Both the position numbers and the translations under genes were made by a program. Source: Sphingomonadales bacterium (GTDB lineage: Bacteria; Pseudomonadota; Alphaproteobacteria; Sphingomonadales; Sphingomonadaceae). Taken from it: a stretch of DNA of 64,000 nt. The first letter of the stretch is position 1, and every line of letters starts with the position of its first letter. Under the pieces are notes generated by a model. That model was not told the origin of the DNA. It searched no databases and was given only the letters and a program-made list of their open reading frames with translations. The DNA lies in the NCBI GenBank assembly GCA_009995225.1, contig JAACPW010000003.1, forward strand, positions 1 through 64,000, written 5' to 3'. Positions 52,133 to 63,075 of the stretch are shown here, one piece after another.

Positions 52133-54229
52133 ATGACTGACATGATCATCCGCGCCGGTATCGCCATCGATTCCCGGCTGGCGACACTCCTTGAAGCCGA
52201 AGTGCTGACGCCGCTGGGCCGTGATGTGGACGCTTTCTGGCACAGCCTTGCTGCGCTGCTGGCGGACTTCGCACCGCGCAACCGCGACCTGCTGGCCAAG
52301 CGTGAGGTGCTTCAGGCGCAGATCGACGCATGGCACACGGAACGGACCGGAAAGCCTCACGATCCAGCGGCTTACAAGGCGTTCCTGACCGAGATCGGCT
52401 ACCTTGTGCCCGAGCCGGACGACTTCCAGATCGGCACCCGGAACGTTGACCCCGAAATCGCGACCATGGCTGGGCCGCAGCTGGTGGTGCCGATCCTCAA
52501 TGCGCGCTTCCTTTTGAACGCTGCGAACGCGCGCTGGGGGAGCCTGTATGATGCCTTCTACGGCACTGATGCGCTCGATGCCCCGCCTGCACGGCCCGGC
52601 GGATACGATGATGCACGCGGTGCGGCGGTGATTGCGCGGGGTCGCGAATTTCTGGATCAGGCCGTGCCTTTGGCAGAGGGCAGCTGGGCCGATCTCGACC
52701 ATGAGCTGCTCTACACCCTGAAGGACGAGAGCCAGATCGTCGGGCACACCGATCGCGGCCCGCTGTTTCGCAACAACGGCCTTCACATCGAGGTCGTGAT
52801 CGATCGTGAGCATCCGATCGGTAAGACCGACAAGGCGGGCATCGCCGACATCATCGTCGAATCCGCACTGACCACCATTGCAGATTGCGAGGATTCGGTC
52901 GCGGCGGTCGACGCCGAGGACAAGCTGCTTGCCTACACAAACTGGCTCGGCATCATCCGCGGCGACCTGTCGGAGAGCTTTGAAAAGGGCGGGCAAACAC
53001 TCACCCGCACGCTTGCTGCGGACAAGATTTACAAGGTGGGCCCGAGCAGCATTCATTCGCTCACCGGCCGCAGCCTGATGTTCGTGCGCAATGTCGGCCA
53101 CCTGATGACCAACCCGGCGATCCGCCTAGCCGATGGCTCAGACATCCCCGAAGGCATCATGGATGCAGTGTTCACCAGTGCGATCAGCACGCTCGATGTC
53201 GAAGGCCACGGGCGCTTCGGCAATTCGCGCTGCGGCTCGATCTACATCGTGAAGCCCAAGATGCACGGGCCGGAAGAATGCAGATTCACCAATGACCTGT
53301 TCGACGCGGTTGAGGATTTGCTCAAACTCCCCCGCCACACGATCAAGGTCGGCGTGATGGACGAGGAACGCCGCACCAGCGCCAACCTTGCCGCCTGCAT
53401 CCATGCGGTGAAGGACCGGATCGTGTTCATCAACACCGGCTTCCTCGACCGCACGGGGGACGAAATCCACACCTCGATGCGCGCTGGGCCGATGCTGCGC
53501 AAAGGCGCAATGAAGGGGAGCGACTGGCTCAAGTCTTACGAGGCGCGCAACGTCGCCATCGGCCTTGCGCACGGCCTGTCGGGCAAGGCGCAGATCGGCA
53601 AGGGCATGTGGGCCGCGCCCGATCTGATGGGGCAGATGATGGTCGAAAAGATCGGCCACCTGCGCGCCGGTGCCAACACCGCCTGGGTGCCGTCGCCGAC
53701 CGCCGCGACGCTGCACGCGCTGCATTATCATGCCGAAGATGTGTTCGCGATCCAGCAGACGCTGCCCGAACCGATGGGCCTTGACGCGTTGCTCTCGATC
53801 CCGCTGGCAGACGGCGTCAACTGGTCGGAGGCCGAAATCGCCGAGGAACTCGACAACAACTGCCAGGGCCTGCTCGGCTACGTGGTGCGCTGGATAAATC
53901 AGGGCGTGGGCTGTTCCAAGGTGCCGGACATCAATGATGTGGGCCTGATGGAAGACCGCGCGACCTTGCGCATCTCCTCGCAGCACATCGCCAACTGGCT
54001 GCTGCACGGCGTGGTGAGCGAGGCGCAGGTGCTGGACTCGCTCGCCCGCATGGCCGCCAAGGTGGATGCGCAGAACGCCGGCGATCCGCTCTACGAACCG
54101 CTCACCGGGAACGAGGACGGCGCGGCCTTCAGTGCGGCCAAGGCGCTGGTCTTTGAGGGTGTGGACCAGCCCAGCGGCTATACCGAACCCCTGCTGCACG
54201 CATGGCGTTTGCAGAAGAAGGCGGGATAG
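52133..54229 (+). CDS. glcB: malate synthase G
   Basis: The 698-residue enzyme condenses glyoxylate with acetyl-CoA to malate. It shows the isoform-G layout and motifs [21 protein letters not shown] (in part), [48 protein letters not shown] and [10 protein letters not shown] with the catalytic Asp608. ATG 52133 follows GAGGACAC. Divergent from the M20 gene with 125 bp between starts. Isocitrate lyase is not in the window. Confidence 0.94.
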   Translation: MTDMIIRAGIAIDSRLATLLEAEVLTPLGRDVDAFWHSLAALLADFAPRNRDLLAKREVLQAQIDAWHTERTGKPHDPAAYKAFLTEIGYLVPEPDDFQIGTRNVDPEIATMAGPQLVVPILNARFLLNAANARWGSLYDAFYGTDALDAPPARPGGYDDARGAAVIARGREFLDQAVPLAEGSWADLDHELLYTLKDESQIVGHTDRGPLFRNNGLHIEVVIDREHPIGKTDKAGIADIIVESALTTIADCEDSVAAVDAEDKLLAYTNWLGIIRGDLSESFEKGGQTLTRTLAADKIYKVGPSSIHSLTGRSLMFVRNVGHLMTNPAIRLADGSDIPEGIMDAVFTSAISTLDVEGHGRFGNSRCGSIYIVKPKMHGPEECRFTNDLFDAVEDLLKLPRHTIKVGVMDEERRTSANLAACIHAVKDRIVFINTGFLDRTGDEIHTSMRAGPMLRKGAMKGSDWLKSYEARNVAIGLAHGLSGKAQIGKGMWAAPDLMGQMMVEKIGHLRAGANTAWVPSPTAATLHALHYHAEDVFAIQQTLPEPMGLDALLSIPLADGVNWSEAEIAEELDNNCQGLLGYVVRWINQGVGCSKVPDINDVGLMEDRATLRISSQHIANWLLHGVVSEAQVLDSLARMAAKVDAQNAGDPLYEPLTGNEDGAAFSAAKALVFEGVDQPSGYTEPLLHAWRLQKKAG

Positions 54230-54253
54230 GCCGCTTTCCTACGCGGCCTTATC

Positions 54254-54292
54254 GCGGCAGGCTTGCCCCCATGGCCTGCCGCGCACCCTTTT
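54254..54292 (+). terminator. probable terminator of glcB
   Basis: GCGGCAGGC (54254-54262) pairs perfectly with GCCTGCCGC (54274-54282), followed by GCACCCTTTTC. The T-run is short and interrupted, so termination may be partial. Confidence 0.6.
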
Positions 54293-54325
54293 CGGACTTT
54301 CGGATTGGGCCAGTGGTGGCGGCGG

Positions 54326-54364
54326 TTTTTGTGTTTCTGGACAGTGTCTCATGTGTCTCCAACA
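54326..54364 (-). repeat. dispersed 38-bp repeat, copy 2
   Basis: The reverse complement matches 6253-6290 at 36 of 38 positions (TGTTGGAGACACATGAGACA, then ACTGTCCAG and an A-run). It lies in the gap between convergent glcB and ksgA, 34 bp from the ksgA stop. Being in an intergenic position with different neighbours, it is not explained by either gene. Confidence 0.75.
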
Positions 54365-54398
54365 CGGGGGCGCAGGACAGGGCCAGAACCGGCGCGAA

Positions 54399-55223
54399 TC
54401 AGCGCGTCAGGGCGTGCGCCAGCGCCACGAACTCCGCCACGCTGACCGTCTCGGCGCGGCGGGTCTCGTCAATCCCGAGGGCTGCCAGCGCCTCCAGCGC
54501 GCCGGGCACGCCTTTGAGGCTCTGGCGCAGCATCTTGCGGCGCTGGCCGAAGGCGGCTTCGGTCAGGCGTTCGAGCATCCGGGCCGATACCCCTTCGGGC
54601 ATCGGCGATGGGGTTACATGAACAACGGCGCTCATCACCTTGGGGGCTGGGGTAAAGGCGCTGCGATGCACCTTCATGGCGAGGCGCGCCTCGGCCCGCC
54701 ACTGCGCCAGCACGGCGAGGCGGCCATAGGCGTCGTCTCCAGCATCTGCCACGATCCGATCGGCAACCTCACGCTGGAACATCAGGGTGAGCGACTGCCA
54801 CAGCGGCGGCCAGCCCTCTCCGCCAAGCCAGCGCACAAACAGCGCGGTGCCGACGTTGTAGGGCAGGTTGGACGCGACATGAAACGGTTCGCCCTGCATC
54901 AGCGCGCCGTGGTCCATCTTCAGCGCATCGCCTTCGATCACGGTGAGTTGGCCGGGAAAGCTCTCTCCCAGTTCCGCCAGCGCGGGCAGGCAGCGGCGGT
55001 CCATCTCGATCGCGGTGACGCGCGCGCCGGCCCGCAGCAGCGCGCGGGTAAGCCCGCCGGGACCGGGTCCGACTTCGAGCACCTGCGTGCCGGAAAGATC
55101 ACCCGGCAGCGCCGCAATGCGGGCAAGTAGCTGCTCGTCGAGCAGGAAGTTCTGCCCGAGCGCCTTCGAGGCGGCGAGGTTATGCCTTTGAATAACGTCG
55201 CGAATGGGGGGAAGATCAACCAC
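54399..55223 (-). CDS. rsmA: 16S rRNA (adenine1518/1519-N6)-dimethyltransferase
   Basis: The 274-residue KsgA methyltransferase has LGQNFLLD, the SAM motif [16 protein letters not shown] and the catalytic NLPYN. It dimethylates two adenosines at the 3' end of 16S rRNA late in small-subunit assembly. The start is GTG at 55223, overlapping the pdxA stop by 8 bases. Last gene of lptD-surA-pdxA-ksgA, a classical envelope/translation cluster. Confidence 0.94.
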   Translation of the reverse strand: MVDLPPIRDVIQRHNLAASKALGQNFLLDEQLLARIAALPGDLSGTQVLEVGPGPGGLTRALLRAGARVTAIEMDRRCLPALAELGESFPGQLTVIEGDALKMDHGALMQGEPFHVASNLPYNVGTALFVRWLGGEGWPPLWQSLTLMFQREVADRIVADAGDDAYGRLAVLAQWRAEARLAMKVHRSAFTPAPKVMSAVVHVTPSPMPEGVSARMLERLTEAAFGQRRKMLRQSLKGVPGALEALAALGIDETRRAETVSVAEFVALAHALTR

Positions 55224-56238
55224 CGGCTGCTTCCCGCGCCACTGCCATCTCGGCGGCCATCACAATCGCTGCCGTCATCGCGCCCGGATCGGCCAGACCC
55301 TGCCCGGCAATGTCGAACGCGGTGCCATGATCGGGCGAGGTGCGGATGATGGGCAGACCAAGGGTGACGTTGACACCTTCATCAAACTCCAGGGCTTTGA
55401 GGGGGATAAGCGCCTGATCGTGATACATGCACAAGGCCGCGTCATAGCTATGGCGGGCGCGGGGCGTGAACAGGGCATCGCCTGGAACCGGGCCGATCAC
55501 GTCGATCCCTTCGGCTTGCAGAGCGGCGATGGCGGGGGCGATGATGCGCGCCTCCTCGTCTCCGAATTGCCCGCCTTCGCCTGCGTGCGGATTGAGCGCG
55601 GCAATCGCAAGTCGGGGATGCAACACGCCAAAATCGCGGCGCAATCCGGCGGCCACGATGCGCGCCTTGTGAAGGATCAGCTCGGCAGAAAGCAGGTGCG
55701 GCACCTCGGCCAGCGACACGTGGACGGTCAGGGGAACTGTCCGCAGCGACGGCCCTGCCAGCATCATCACGGCGTCACGGTAAGGGCGCCCGCAGGCATC
55801 GGCCAGAAACTCGGTCTGGCCGGGATAGTCCCACCCGATCGCTGCCAATGCGCCCTTGGAAACCGGGGCCGTGACCAGCCCGGATGCCGTCCCGGAAAGC
55901 GCGCACTTCACCGCCCATTGCAGCGAGGCGAGTGCCAATCGGGCCCCGTCCGGTATAGGCTTTCCGTAGGTGTGGGGCCCATCAAGCCCGGCCAGCACCG
56001 GCAAGCCGGCAGCGCAGGCGAGCATGGCTTCGGCCGGGTCCGCAATCGGGACGATCGGACAATCGATACCCAATGCCTCGGCCAGATCCCGCAGCAATTG
56101 CGGACCGCCCACCACGAAGGCGGGCGGCGCGCGCCGTTCGGCCCTGAGCCGGGTCCAGGCGCCAAGGATGACCTCCGGCCCGATCCCCGCTGGATCGCCA
56201 AGGCTGATTGCGAGCGGCGCGGCCGGAGACGCTGGCAC
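55216..56238 (-). CDS. pdxA: 4-hydroxythreonine-4-phosphate dehydrogenase
   Basis: The 340-residue enzyme has [13 protein letters not shown] at the N-terminus, [17 protein letters not shown], the metal ligand in [22 protein letters not shown] and [10 protein letters not shown]. It acts in pyridoxal phosphate synthesis. The start is GTG at 56238, 6 bp after the surA stop. Confidence 0.94.
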   Translation of the reverse strand: MPASPAAPLAISLGDPAGIGPEVILGAWTRLRAERRAPPAFVVGGPQLLRDLAEALGIDCPIVPIADPAEAMLACAAGLPVLAGLDGPHTYGKPIPDGARLALASLQWAVKCALSGTASGLVTAPVSKGALAAIGWDYPGQTEFLADACGRPYRDAVMMLAGPSLRTVPLTVHVSLAEVPHLLSAELILHKARIVAAGLRRDFGVLHPRLAIAALNPHAGEGGQFGDEEARIIAPAIAALQAEGIDVIGPVPGDALFTPRARHSYDAALCMYHDQALIPLKALEFDEGVNVTLGLPIIRTSPDHGTAFDIAGQGLADPGAMTAAIVMAAEMAVAREAAGG

Positions 56239-56244
56239 CGGGCG

Positions 56245-57618
56245 TCAATTGTATTCGATGTAGGCGTCGTTACGCAGATCGCGCAAGAAGCGCTGGGCCC
56301 GCTTGTTGACGCGTTCCTCTTCCAGCTGATCCATCACAGCCGCAAAGGTCGGCGCGCCGGAGTCTTCCGGATCGTCGCGGCCGCACAGCATGAAGACCCG
56401 CACGCCTTCCTGGATATTGCCGAACGGCGGGGTGGCCTGACCGATCTGGAGATTGAGGATGATGTCGCGCAACTGCACTGGCAGGACTTCGGCCCTGATC
56501 TGGTCGTTGGTCACCACTTCGGCGCCGATCTCTGCAGCACCGGCATCAACATCGCCGCAGCCCCGCAGGCCATCGACGTAGTTGCCGAATTCGTTCACCC
56601 GTGCCTCGGCCTGTTGCTGCGTAATGCCTGCCGGAAACGTGATCGACACCTGCTTGAGATTGAGGATCGCCTGTGCGGGATCCGCCATCAGCACCTGGCG
56701 TTTGTTGATGAGGTAAAGGATCGAAAATCCGCCAGGAATCTCGATTGGTCCCTGCAACTGTCCGGCGCTCATCGTCCGCACTGCTGCGGCAAGCGGCGTG
56801 GGAAGCTGGCCCAGCCGCACCCAGCCCAGATCGCCGCCGACCACGGCGGTGGTGGCTTCGGAATATTGGCGGGCATAGGCGACAAAGCTGCCGCCTTGTT
56901 GCAATTGCTCTACGATCTGTTTGGCGTTGGCCAACACGGCTTCGCGGTTTTCGCTGGTGGCCGAAAGAAAGATTTCGCCCATCCGATACTCATCGGTGCC
57001 CTTCGCTTCGTTCATGCGCTTGAGCGAATCGTTCACCTCATCGGCCGAAACATTGACGAACGGCATGATGTTGCGGCGCAGAAGGTTTTCCCACGCAGCT
57101 TCGCCTTCGATCTGCCGCTTGAGCGACGCGGGCGAGGAGCCGATGGAAAGCAGATACGTGTCCATTTTCTTCGGATCATTGCCGAAATTCTGGGCGGCCA
57201 GCTGCTGATAGGTCTGTTCGACCTGCTCAGGCTTCACCGCCATCTCGGCCGCCGCAGCAGCCTGAACCTTGAGCGTTTCGTCGATCAGGTTGCGCAGAAC
57301 CTGCACGCGCAGACGGAGCCTTTCCTCGGGCGAGATTTCCGCTTCCGATGCCGCCGTTACCAGCGCGACACGCTGGTCGATATCGGTGCCGGTGATGACA
57401 TAGCCGTTGACGATCGCAGTGGCGGTGCGGCGATCGGGATCGGCGTTGCCAAACAGCGTGATGTCTGCGGGCAGGCCGAAGGGATTTTCCGAAGTTGGCA
57501 CGGCAACGGTCTGCGCGGGCGCCGCAACCGGCGTCAGCGCAAGGCCAATCATCCCGGCCGCCGCCAGCGCGGTGCCGGTTTTGGCAAACAGCGTTTTGGT
57601 AAACAGCTTTACACTCAC
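56245..57618 (-). CDS. surA: peptidylprolyl isomerase SurA (outer-membrane protein chaperone)
   Basis: The 457-residue periplasmic protein has a signal peptide (cut near APAQ, about residue 36), a SurA N-domain with NGYVITGTDIDQRVAL, and a parvulin domain (about 215-320: EYRMGEIFLSA, YSEATTAVVGGDLGWV, GFSILYLINKR). It helps fold outer-membrane proteins such as LptD, encoded upstream. The start is GTG at 57618. Confidence 0.9.
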   Translation of the reverse strand: MSVKLFTKTLFAKTGTALAAAGMIGLALTPVAAPAQTVAVPTSENPFGLPADITLFGNADPDRRTATAIVNGYVITGTDIDQRVALVTAASEAEISPEERLRLRVQVLRNLIDETLKVQAAAAAEMAVKPEQVEQTYQQLAAQNFGNDPKKMDTYLLSIGSSPASLKRQIEGEAAWENLLRRNIMPFVNVSADEVNDSLKRMNEAKGTDEYRMGEIFLSATSENREAVLANAKQIVEQLQQGGSFVAYARQYSEATTAVVGGDLGWVRLGQLPTPLAAAVRTMSAGQLQGPIEIPGGFSILYLINKRQVLMADPAQAILNLKQVSITFPAGITQQQAEARVNEFGNYVDGLRGCGDVDAGAAEIGAEVVTNDQIRAEVLPVQLRDIILNLQIGQATPPFGNIQEGVRVFMLCGRDDPEDSGAPTFAAVMDQLEEERVNKRAQRFLRDLRNDAYIEYN

Positions 57619-57662
57619 TCGTTCGTTCCCGTCTTTTGGCCCGGCTTGTGGCCAGAATTGCT

Positions 57663-57678
57663 GCGTGACCGGTCACGC
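57663..57678. promoter_or_regulatory. perfect 16-bp palindrome upstream of surA
   Basis: GCGTGACCGGTCACGC is fully self-complementary and lies 45 bases upstream of the surA start in the 212-bp lptD-surA gap (57619-57830), which has no supported gene. A dimeric repressor site is the simplest reading. Confidence 0.45.
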
Positions 57679-57830
57679 CATTGCTCGCCGATGGCGCGCA
57701 GCGGCTGAATGGAAGCTGAGTTCCGCTCGACCCTGTGCGGCGCGTGCCATCGTGCCTTTGGGCGATCCCTTAACGCCATTTGCCGGTGCTGCCAATTCAC
57801 GCCGACAATTCGCACGCGGGCAACCGTGCG

Positions 57831-60128
57831 TTACCGGAAGCCGAGATTGCGCAGCGCGAAGAACACCTGGAACGCATTGCCGCGCCGGGCATCGCCTGCG
57901 TCGATAAAGTCGCGCCGCCAGGTCGCACCAAATTCGATGCAGTCATCCGCATAGGCGACGCCAAGGCGCGTGCGGATCGGCTCAAACCCATCGGGCAGGA
58001 ACACCGGGTCTTCATCTTCGTCGGTCAGGTTGACCACGCCCGAACCAAACACGGACCACTTGCGTCCGATCGCGACCCGCGCGGCAGCGCGCAGTTCCTC
58101 GCGGTCACGCAAGTCTTCTACGGTGGCGATGTTGCGATCGAGACGAAGATAACCGAACTCGAGATAGGTGCGCCGCGAACCGATGGTCGCGTCGATCTCG
58201 TTGCGGCGGACGGCGAAATTGTCCTTGTCCAGCCGGAAACGGTGGGTGAAGCTGACAAGGTTGCGGAAGCGAACTTCGGTGCGGCCGACGAAATCCGAAA
58301 CACGTTCGGACAGGCCGGTGCCCTCCGGGAAGATATCGTCGCGCGGCGCTTCCAGCCGGAAGGACTGCCCCACGGTCGTCTTGATCCGCCAGCCTGGCCG
58401 CTGCAAGTCCCAGTCCATGCCCCATGTGAGGCGGCTGCCGTCTTCGACCCGATCATAGCCGGAGAATCGGTTGAGCGCGAACAGGTTGGAGTCTTCCAGA
58501 TCAATCGCGCGTGCGTCTTCATTGGGTACGGCCAGGTTGCGCACCGGGGGGCTGGCGACGAATTGCAGGCGCGGCTTGAACACCTGTGTTCCGCCGAAGG
58601 CTTCGCCCACGAAGGGCCATTCGATGTCGAGGGCGGCGGTGGCGATCCCGCGCGTGGTCCAGCCTTCGGTGCCGCGATAGGCCTGCGTCACGGTCGCATC
58701 GATGTCGTTGGTATTGTAAATGTCGCCCCGCACCAAAGCCGTCAGCGTGACGAGCTGCCCCATGCCCGTCAGCCGCTTCAGATCCCACTGCGCGCCGGCA
58801 AAGGCACGCTGGGTGTCCTGCCCATCATTGCGCAGCAGCGCGAGGCTGTTCGCCTGCACCATCAGGTTACCGCCCAGGATGCTGCCCCCGATCTTCTGGC
58901 GATAATCGATGGCAGGAAGCGCGAGCGGCACTTGCCCCTGATCAGCGTTCAGCCGCAATGTCTGCGTCGCCCATCCGGCAATCGACAGGTAGGATCGATC
59001 CGTGATGCGTTCCAGATTGACGGTCGAACGCAACCGGTCATCGCGGCTGATATCGTAACGGCGCAGAAAAGTCCGGTCGCTTGCGAGACGGATCGAGCTG
59101 GTGAAGCTCCAATCGGGCGAGAACTGGAAGGTGCCATTGGCATCGAGATACCCGCGCGGGTCGCTCCGGAAACTCTCCGCGCCGGTGAAATCGGTCGATC
59201 GGTCGCTGAAGGTGCCGTAGCCGGTAATCTGGTAGGCGCCCATGTCGGTCAGGTGTCGCCACTGCGCGCTGGCCATCGGGGCGACGTTGGAAAAGACATA
59301 AGCGCCCAGCGTCAGATCGCGATTGTCGGCAAGGCGCCAGTAATATTGGCCGCTCAACTCCAGGCCGTTGACCTGCGTGATCCGGACATCGGGCACCAGA
59401 AAGCCGCTTTCGGCCCCACCGTCGGTGCGGATCGCGAGACCTGGAAGCGGCAGGATGCTCGCGCCAAACAGCTCAAGCCTTGCGCCTTCAAAGCGCACAC
59501 GACTTTCCTTCTGGTCGTAGATCACGCGCCGGGCGGTGACGCGCCAGCTGGGATCCTTGGCGCAGCCCTCGGCATCGACGACGGGGCACGCGCTATAGGC
59601 CGCATCGGTCAGTACGGCCATGCCATCGGCGTCGCGGGTTGCGGATCGCGCGGCGAGCCTGCCGCCTGCGCGCAAGGCGATCAGCAGTTCGCTCATCGCG
59701 CCGGTTTCGAACTCCTCGGTCAGTTCAACCTGATCGGTAAACAGCTGGTTTCCCGCTTCGTCCACCAATCGGATGTTGCCGGTGGCGATGATCCGGCCGG
59801 TGGTGCGGTCCCACGTCACCGCGTCGGCCCGAACCGAACGGTCTTCCGAACGCAAGATCACATCGCCGCGTGCGGTGACGGTCTCGTTCTCGTTGTTGTA
59901 AGACAGTTCGCGGGCTTCAAAATCAATCTGGTTTGGCTGGGCATCGGCTGGTTCCGTCGCCACCTGGGGGACGGGTTCAGGCGAGGGTGAAAGCTCTTGC
60001 GCGGCCAGCGGCGCAGCGGCCCATGCCAGCGTCAGGACCAATGCTGCGCGCGACGCAATGACCCGCGCCGGAACGCGCTGGGCGTGGCACGCGCCGTCCC
60101 GCGATCCGTCTGACAATGCTCCCGACAT
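57831..60128 (-). CDS. lptD: LPS-assembly protein LptD
   Basis: The 765-residue outer-membrane protein has a signal region ending in AAPLAAQ (about residue 44), an OstA/LptA-like jellyroll (about 70-200: DFEARELSYNNENETVTARG and GRIIATGNIRLVDEAGN), and a large LptD barrel ending LRNLGFR. It inserts lipopolysaccharide into the outer leaflet with LptE. The ATG at 60128 gives a long basic stretch before the hydrophobic signal core; the true start could be further in. Frames extending to 61637 read antisense to pepA and are rejected. Confidence 0.9.
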   Translation of the reverse strand: MSGALSDGSRDGACHAQRVPARVIASRAALVLTLAWAAAPLAAQELSPSPEPVPQVATEPADAQPNQIDFEARELSYNNENETVTARGDVILRSEDRSVRADAVTWDRTTGRIIATGNIRLVDEAGNQLFTDQVELTEEFETGAMSELLIALRAGGRLAARSATRDADGMAVLTDAAYSACPVVDAEGCAKDPSWRVTARRVIYDQKESRVRFEGARLELFGASILPLPGLAIRTDGGAESGFLVPDVRITQVNGLELSGQYYWRLADNRDLTLGAYVFSNVAPMASAQWRHLTDMGAYQITGYGTFSDRSTDFTGAESFRSDPRGYLDANGTFQFSPDWSFTSSIRLASDRTFLRRYDISRDDRLRSTVNLERITDRSYLSIAGWATQTLRLNADQGQVPLALPAIDYRQKIGGSILGGNLMVQANSLALLRNDGQDTQRAFAGAQWDLKRLTGMGQLVTLTALVRGDIYNTNDIDATVTQAYRGTEGWTTRGIATAALDIEWPFVGEAFGGTQVFKPRLQFVASPPVRNLAVPNEDARAIDLEDSNLFALNRFSGYDRVEDGSRLTWGMDWDLQRPGWRIKTTVGQSFRLEAPRDDIFPEGTGLSERVSDFVGRTEVRFRNLVSFTHRFRLDKDNFAVRRNEIDATIGSRRTYLEFGYLRLDRNIATVEDLRDREELRAAARVAIGRKWSVFGSGVVNLTDEDEDPVFLPDGFEPIRTRLGVAYADDCIEFGATWRRDFIDAGDARRGNAFQVFFALRNLGFR

Positions 60129-60251
60129 GGCCTTGCCTATTGCACCGCTCGGGCCTAATCGCAATCGCGTTTGCGCACCCATGCGCGCGGCTCGTCGCAT
60201 GCGCTGGCCGCCATGGCTGTGCGCCCGACCAAACGTATTTTCGGAGAACCC

Positions 60252-61712
60252 ATGCAGATCCACCTCACCGCCGCCCCATCGTCCGATATCCGCCTTCATG
60301 CGCGGGTGATCAATCAGGGAGCGGCGTTGAGCAGTCTCGATCCGGCGCTGGTCGAGGGCGCATCGGCATCGCGTTTCACCGGGCGTACGGGCCAATTGTT
60401 CGAAGGCTTCGCAAGCGTCGATGGGACGGTCCGGCGCATCGCGCTGGCGGGGGCGGGCGAGGCTGTGACCGACGATCGCCGTGCGAACCTTGAACGCGCA
60501 GGCGCGGCGCTGACGGCCAAGTATCTGGTTTCCGGCGAGAGCGCGATGGTGGTCGATCTGGCCCACGCCGGGCTGTCGGCCGATGATGCGGCGGCGGTAC
60601 TGCTGGGCCTGCGTCTGCGCGGCTGGCGGCACGATAAGTATCGCACCACATTGGCTGCCGACAAGCGCCCTTCGCTCGTCAATGTCTACATCACCGGCGC
60701 GCCCGAAGGCACCGCCGCCGCGTGGGAGCGTGAATCCGCTGTGGCCAAGGGCGTCGAATTCACCCGCGGGTTGGTGACCGAGCCTGCCAATATCATCTAT
60801 CCCGCCAGCTTTGTCGCTGCGTGCGAAGAAGCCTTTGCCGGCACCGGCGCAGAAATCACCGTGCTGGGCGAAGCGGAGATGAGCGCGCTCGGCATGGGCG
60901 CGCTGGTCGGCGTGGGGCAGGGGTCTGAACGCGAATCGAAGCTCATCGCAATCCGCTGGAACGGCGGAAACGCCGGTGACAAGCCCACGGTGTTCGTCGG
61001 CAAGGGTGTCACCTTTGACACCGGGGGCATCTCGCTCAAGCCGGGTCCGGGCATGGAGGACATGAAGTGGGACATGGGCGGGGCAGGCGCAGTTGCCGGC
61101 GCGATGCTGGCGCTGGTGAACCGGAAGGCGAAGGCCAACATCATCGGCGTCATGGGCCTGGTCGAGAACATGCCCGACGGCAAGGCGCAGCGCCCCGGCG
61201 ATGTCATCACCACCATGAGCGGCCAGACGGTCGAAGTGCTCAACACCGATGCCGAAGGCCGGCTGGTGCTGTGCGATGCGCTGCACTGGGCGCAGGAACA
61301 GTATGACGCGGCCCGCATCGTCGACCTCGCCACGCTGACCGGCGCGATCATCGTTTCGCTGGGCAATGAACACGGCGGGATGTTTGCCAATGACGATAGG
61401 CTGGCGGCGCAGTTGACAGCAGCAGGCCAAACCAGCGGTGACAAGCTGTGGCGCATGCCGCTTGGACCGAATTACGACAAGCTCATCGACTCGCCGATCG
61501 CCGACATCAAGAATGTCGGTCCCCGCGAAGCCGGATCGATCACTGCGGCGCAGTTCCTTCAGCGTTTTATCAAGAACGGCACCCCCTGGGCGCACCTGGA
61601 CATCGCTGGCATGGTCTGGTCGAACAAGCCGGGCCATACGTGGGAAAAGGGCGCCACCGGATATGGCGTGCGGCTGCTCGATCAGTTCGTGCGGGACGTG
61701 GCTGAAGGTTAG
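60252..61712 (+). CDS. pepA: leucyl aminopeptidase (M17 family)
   Basis: The 486-residue cytosolic aminopeptidase has the di-metal site [15 protein letters not shown] (Lys and Asp), DMGGAG and [10 protein letters not shown] (Asp/Glu/Arg), with the usual N-terminal domain. It removes N-terminal residues and in some bacteria binds DNA. ATG 60252 follows GGAGA. Divergent from lptD with 123 bp between starts. Confidence 0.94.
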   Translation: MQIHLTAAPSSDIRLHARVINQGAALSSLDPALVEGASASRFTGRTGQLFEGFASVDGTVRRIALAGAGEAVTDDRRANLERAGAALTAKYLVSGESAMVVDLAHAGLSADDAAAVLLGLRLRGWRHDKYRTTLAADKRPSLVNVYITGAPEGTAAAWERESAVAKGVEFTRGLVTEPANIIYPASFVAACEEAFAGTGAEITVLGEAEMSALGMGALVGVGQGSERESKLIAIRWNGGNAGDKPTVFVGKGVTFDTGGISLKPGPGMEDMKWDMGGAGAVAGAMLALVNRKAKANIIGVMGLVENMPDGKAQRPGDVITTMSGQTVEVLNTDAEGRLVLCDALHWAQEQYDAARIVDLATLTGAIIVSLGNEHGGMFANDDRLAAQLTAAGQTSGDKLWRMPLGPNYDKLIDSPIADIKNVGPREAGSITAAQFLQRFIKNGTPWAHLDIAGMVWSNKPGHTWEKGATGYGVRLLDQFVRDVAEG

Positions 61713-61744
61713 CGTCGAAGCCGGGAGTTCGCGTCATTCCGAAA

Positions 61745-61885
61745 ATGCGGAAAAAGTCTGAGCTTCCGACCAAGACCTGCCTCGCCTGCGGGTTGCCTTT
61801 CACGTGGCGCAAGAAGTGGGAGCGCGATTGGGACAATGTGAAGTATTGTTCCGACCGCTGCCGCCGTTCCAAAGGGTCCGCATGA
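61745..61885 (+). CDS. DUF2256 domain small zinc-ribbon-like protein
   Basis: The 46-residue protein has [20 protein letters not shown] and YCSDRCRR, giving the Cys-X2-Cys ... Cys-X3-Cys pattern of DUF2256, which is conserved in many bacteria without known function. It is basic at both ends. Its TGA overlaps the holC ATG (61882-61885), so the two are coupled; it lies 32 bp after pepA. Confidence 0.82.
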   Translation: MRKKSELPTKTCLACGLPFTWRKKWERDWDNVKYCSDRCRRSKGSA

Positions 61886-62316
61886 AACTCGATTTCTGGC
61901 AGGTTACGCACGACCCGCTTGAAAAGGTCGTCGCCCTCATCGCCAGACGTGCGCTTGGCGAGGGGGAGCGGGTGCTGGTCGTCTCCGCCGATCCGGAACA
62001 GCGCATCGCGATTGCCCGTGCCCTGTGGCAGGCAGGGCCGGAGAGCTTCCTGGCGAATGGCGAGGCGGACGCGCCCGGCGCCGATCGCCAGCCCATTCTG
62101 CTTTCGGCGCAATGCGCCGCAGCCAATGGTGCCAGCCATGTGATCCTGGCCGATGGCACCTTTCGTGACAGTCCCGGCTTTGCCCGCGTCTTCTTGCTGT
62201 TCCCGCCCGAGGCAGCACCGACCGCCCGCGTGGCATGGCGCGCGCATGACGGGCGCGATGACGTTACCCGCGCCTATTTCGCGCAGGAAGATGGCCGCTG
62301 GGTCAAGAAGGCCTGA
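61882..62316 (+). CDS. holC: DNA polymerase III subunit chi
   Basis: The 144-residue protein begins [20 protein letters not shown] and contains [27 protein letters not shown] and a C-terminal [18 protein letters not shown], following the HolC pattern. It links the clamp loader to SSB. ATGA overlap with the DUF2256 gene fixes the start. Confidence 0.9.
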   Translation: MKLDFWQVTHDPLEKVVALIARRALGEGERVLVVSADPEQRIAIARALWQAGPESFLANGEADAPGADRQPILLSAQCAAANGASHVILADGTFRDSPGFARVFLLFPPEAAPTARVAWRAHDGRDDVTRAYFAQEDGRWVKKA

Positions 62317-62400
62317 GGCCATCGCCGCTCGCGAAAAGCTTGCCTCGAGGCGGCTGATGAGAGATGCTCTGATCCGTTCTTGCGACTGGGGGGTTGGGCG

Positions 62401-62925
62401 ATGAAGCGGATGCAGCGGATTGGTGCAGGGGGTGCTTACCTGGCGTTGCTGGTGATGCTGGCGGCTTGCGGTTCGGAAACGTCGGGCGAATTCACCACCG
62501 AAGATGGTGAGAATGCCGAATACACCGTCGACAAGGCGACGGGCGAAACCAGCATGACGATCAAGGGCAAGGACGGCACGGCGACCTTGCGTTCGGGCGC
62601 GGACGTGCCTGTGTCTCTGCCGGATGGGTTCAGCCTGTTTCCGGGATCGACGGTGGTCAGCAACACGGTCGTCAATCAGCCCGATGGGCAGGGCACGATG
62701 GTCGCCTTCGAGGCCCCGGCGCCCGCCGACACCGTGATCGCCCACTACCGCGAACAAGCCGAGGCCGCCGGGTTCGACATTCAGATTGAGATGAACACCA
62801 ATGGCACGGCAATGGTCGGGGGTGAGCGCAAGGCGGACAGCGCCTCGTTTTCGATCACCGCCACCGCAGGCGATGAAAGCGGCACGGCAGGGCAGATTAT
62901 CATCGGCACCAGACTACGCGGCTAA
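62401..62925 (+). CDS. hypothetical lipoprotein
   Basis: The 174-residue protein has a lipobox MLAAC (about residue 23), a stretch of short polar repeats (TSGEFTTEDGENAEYTVDKA), then a region ending in GFSLFPGSTVVSN and APADTVIAHYREQAEAAGFD (a domain seen in several sphingomonad lipoproteins). Function unknown. A G-run precedes the ATG. It may form a unit with pepA-DUF2256-holC. Confidence 0.72.
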   Translation: MKRMQRIGAGGAYLALLVMLAACGSETSGEFTTEDGENAEYTVDKATGETSMTIKGKDGTATLRSGADVPVSLPDGFSLFPGSTVVSNTVVNQPDGQGTMVAFEAPAPADTVIAHYREQAEAAGFDIQIEMNTNGTAMVGGERKADSASFSITATAGDESGTAGQIIIGTRLRG

Positions 62926-63075
62926 CGCCCTCCAACCTTCGTGAAAACGTGGTCTGGCTGCCCGGGAACGATGCCGGTGCGCGGGCACGTGCGCAGGCGC
63001 TTGCCATTTTGCAGCGCAACATCTACGGGCGCGGCCAATATCCCGTAATAAAAAGACGTTCACAGGAGCATTATC

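Noticed and set aside
57615..57815. 66-codon frame ending in a GTGA overlap with surA
   Set aside because: Low-complexity basic product with unbiased codons and no clear ribosome-binding site; the overlap can arise by chance because surA starts with GTGAGT.
60129..61637. N-terminal extension of lptD by about 500 codons
   Set aside because: It lies wholly antisense to pepA, has no LptD-like sequence, and the signal peptide lies just after the ATG at 60128.
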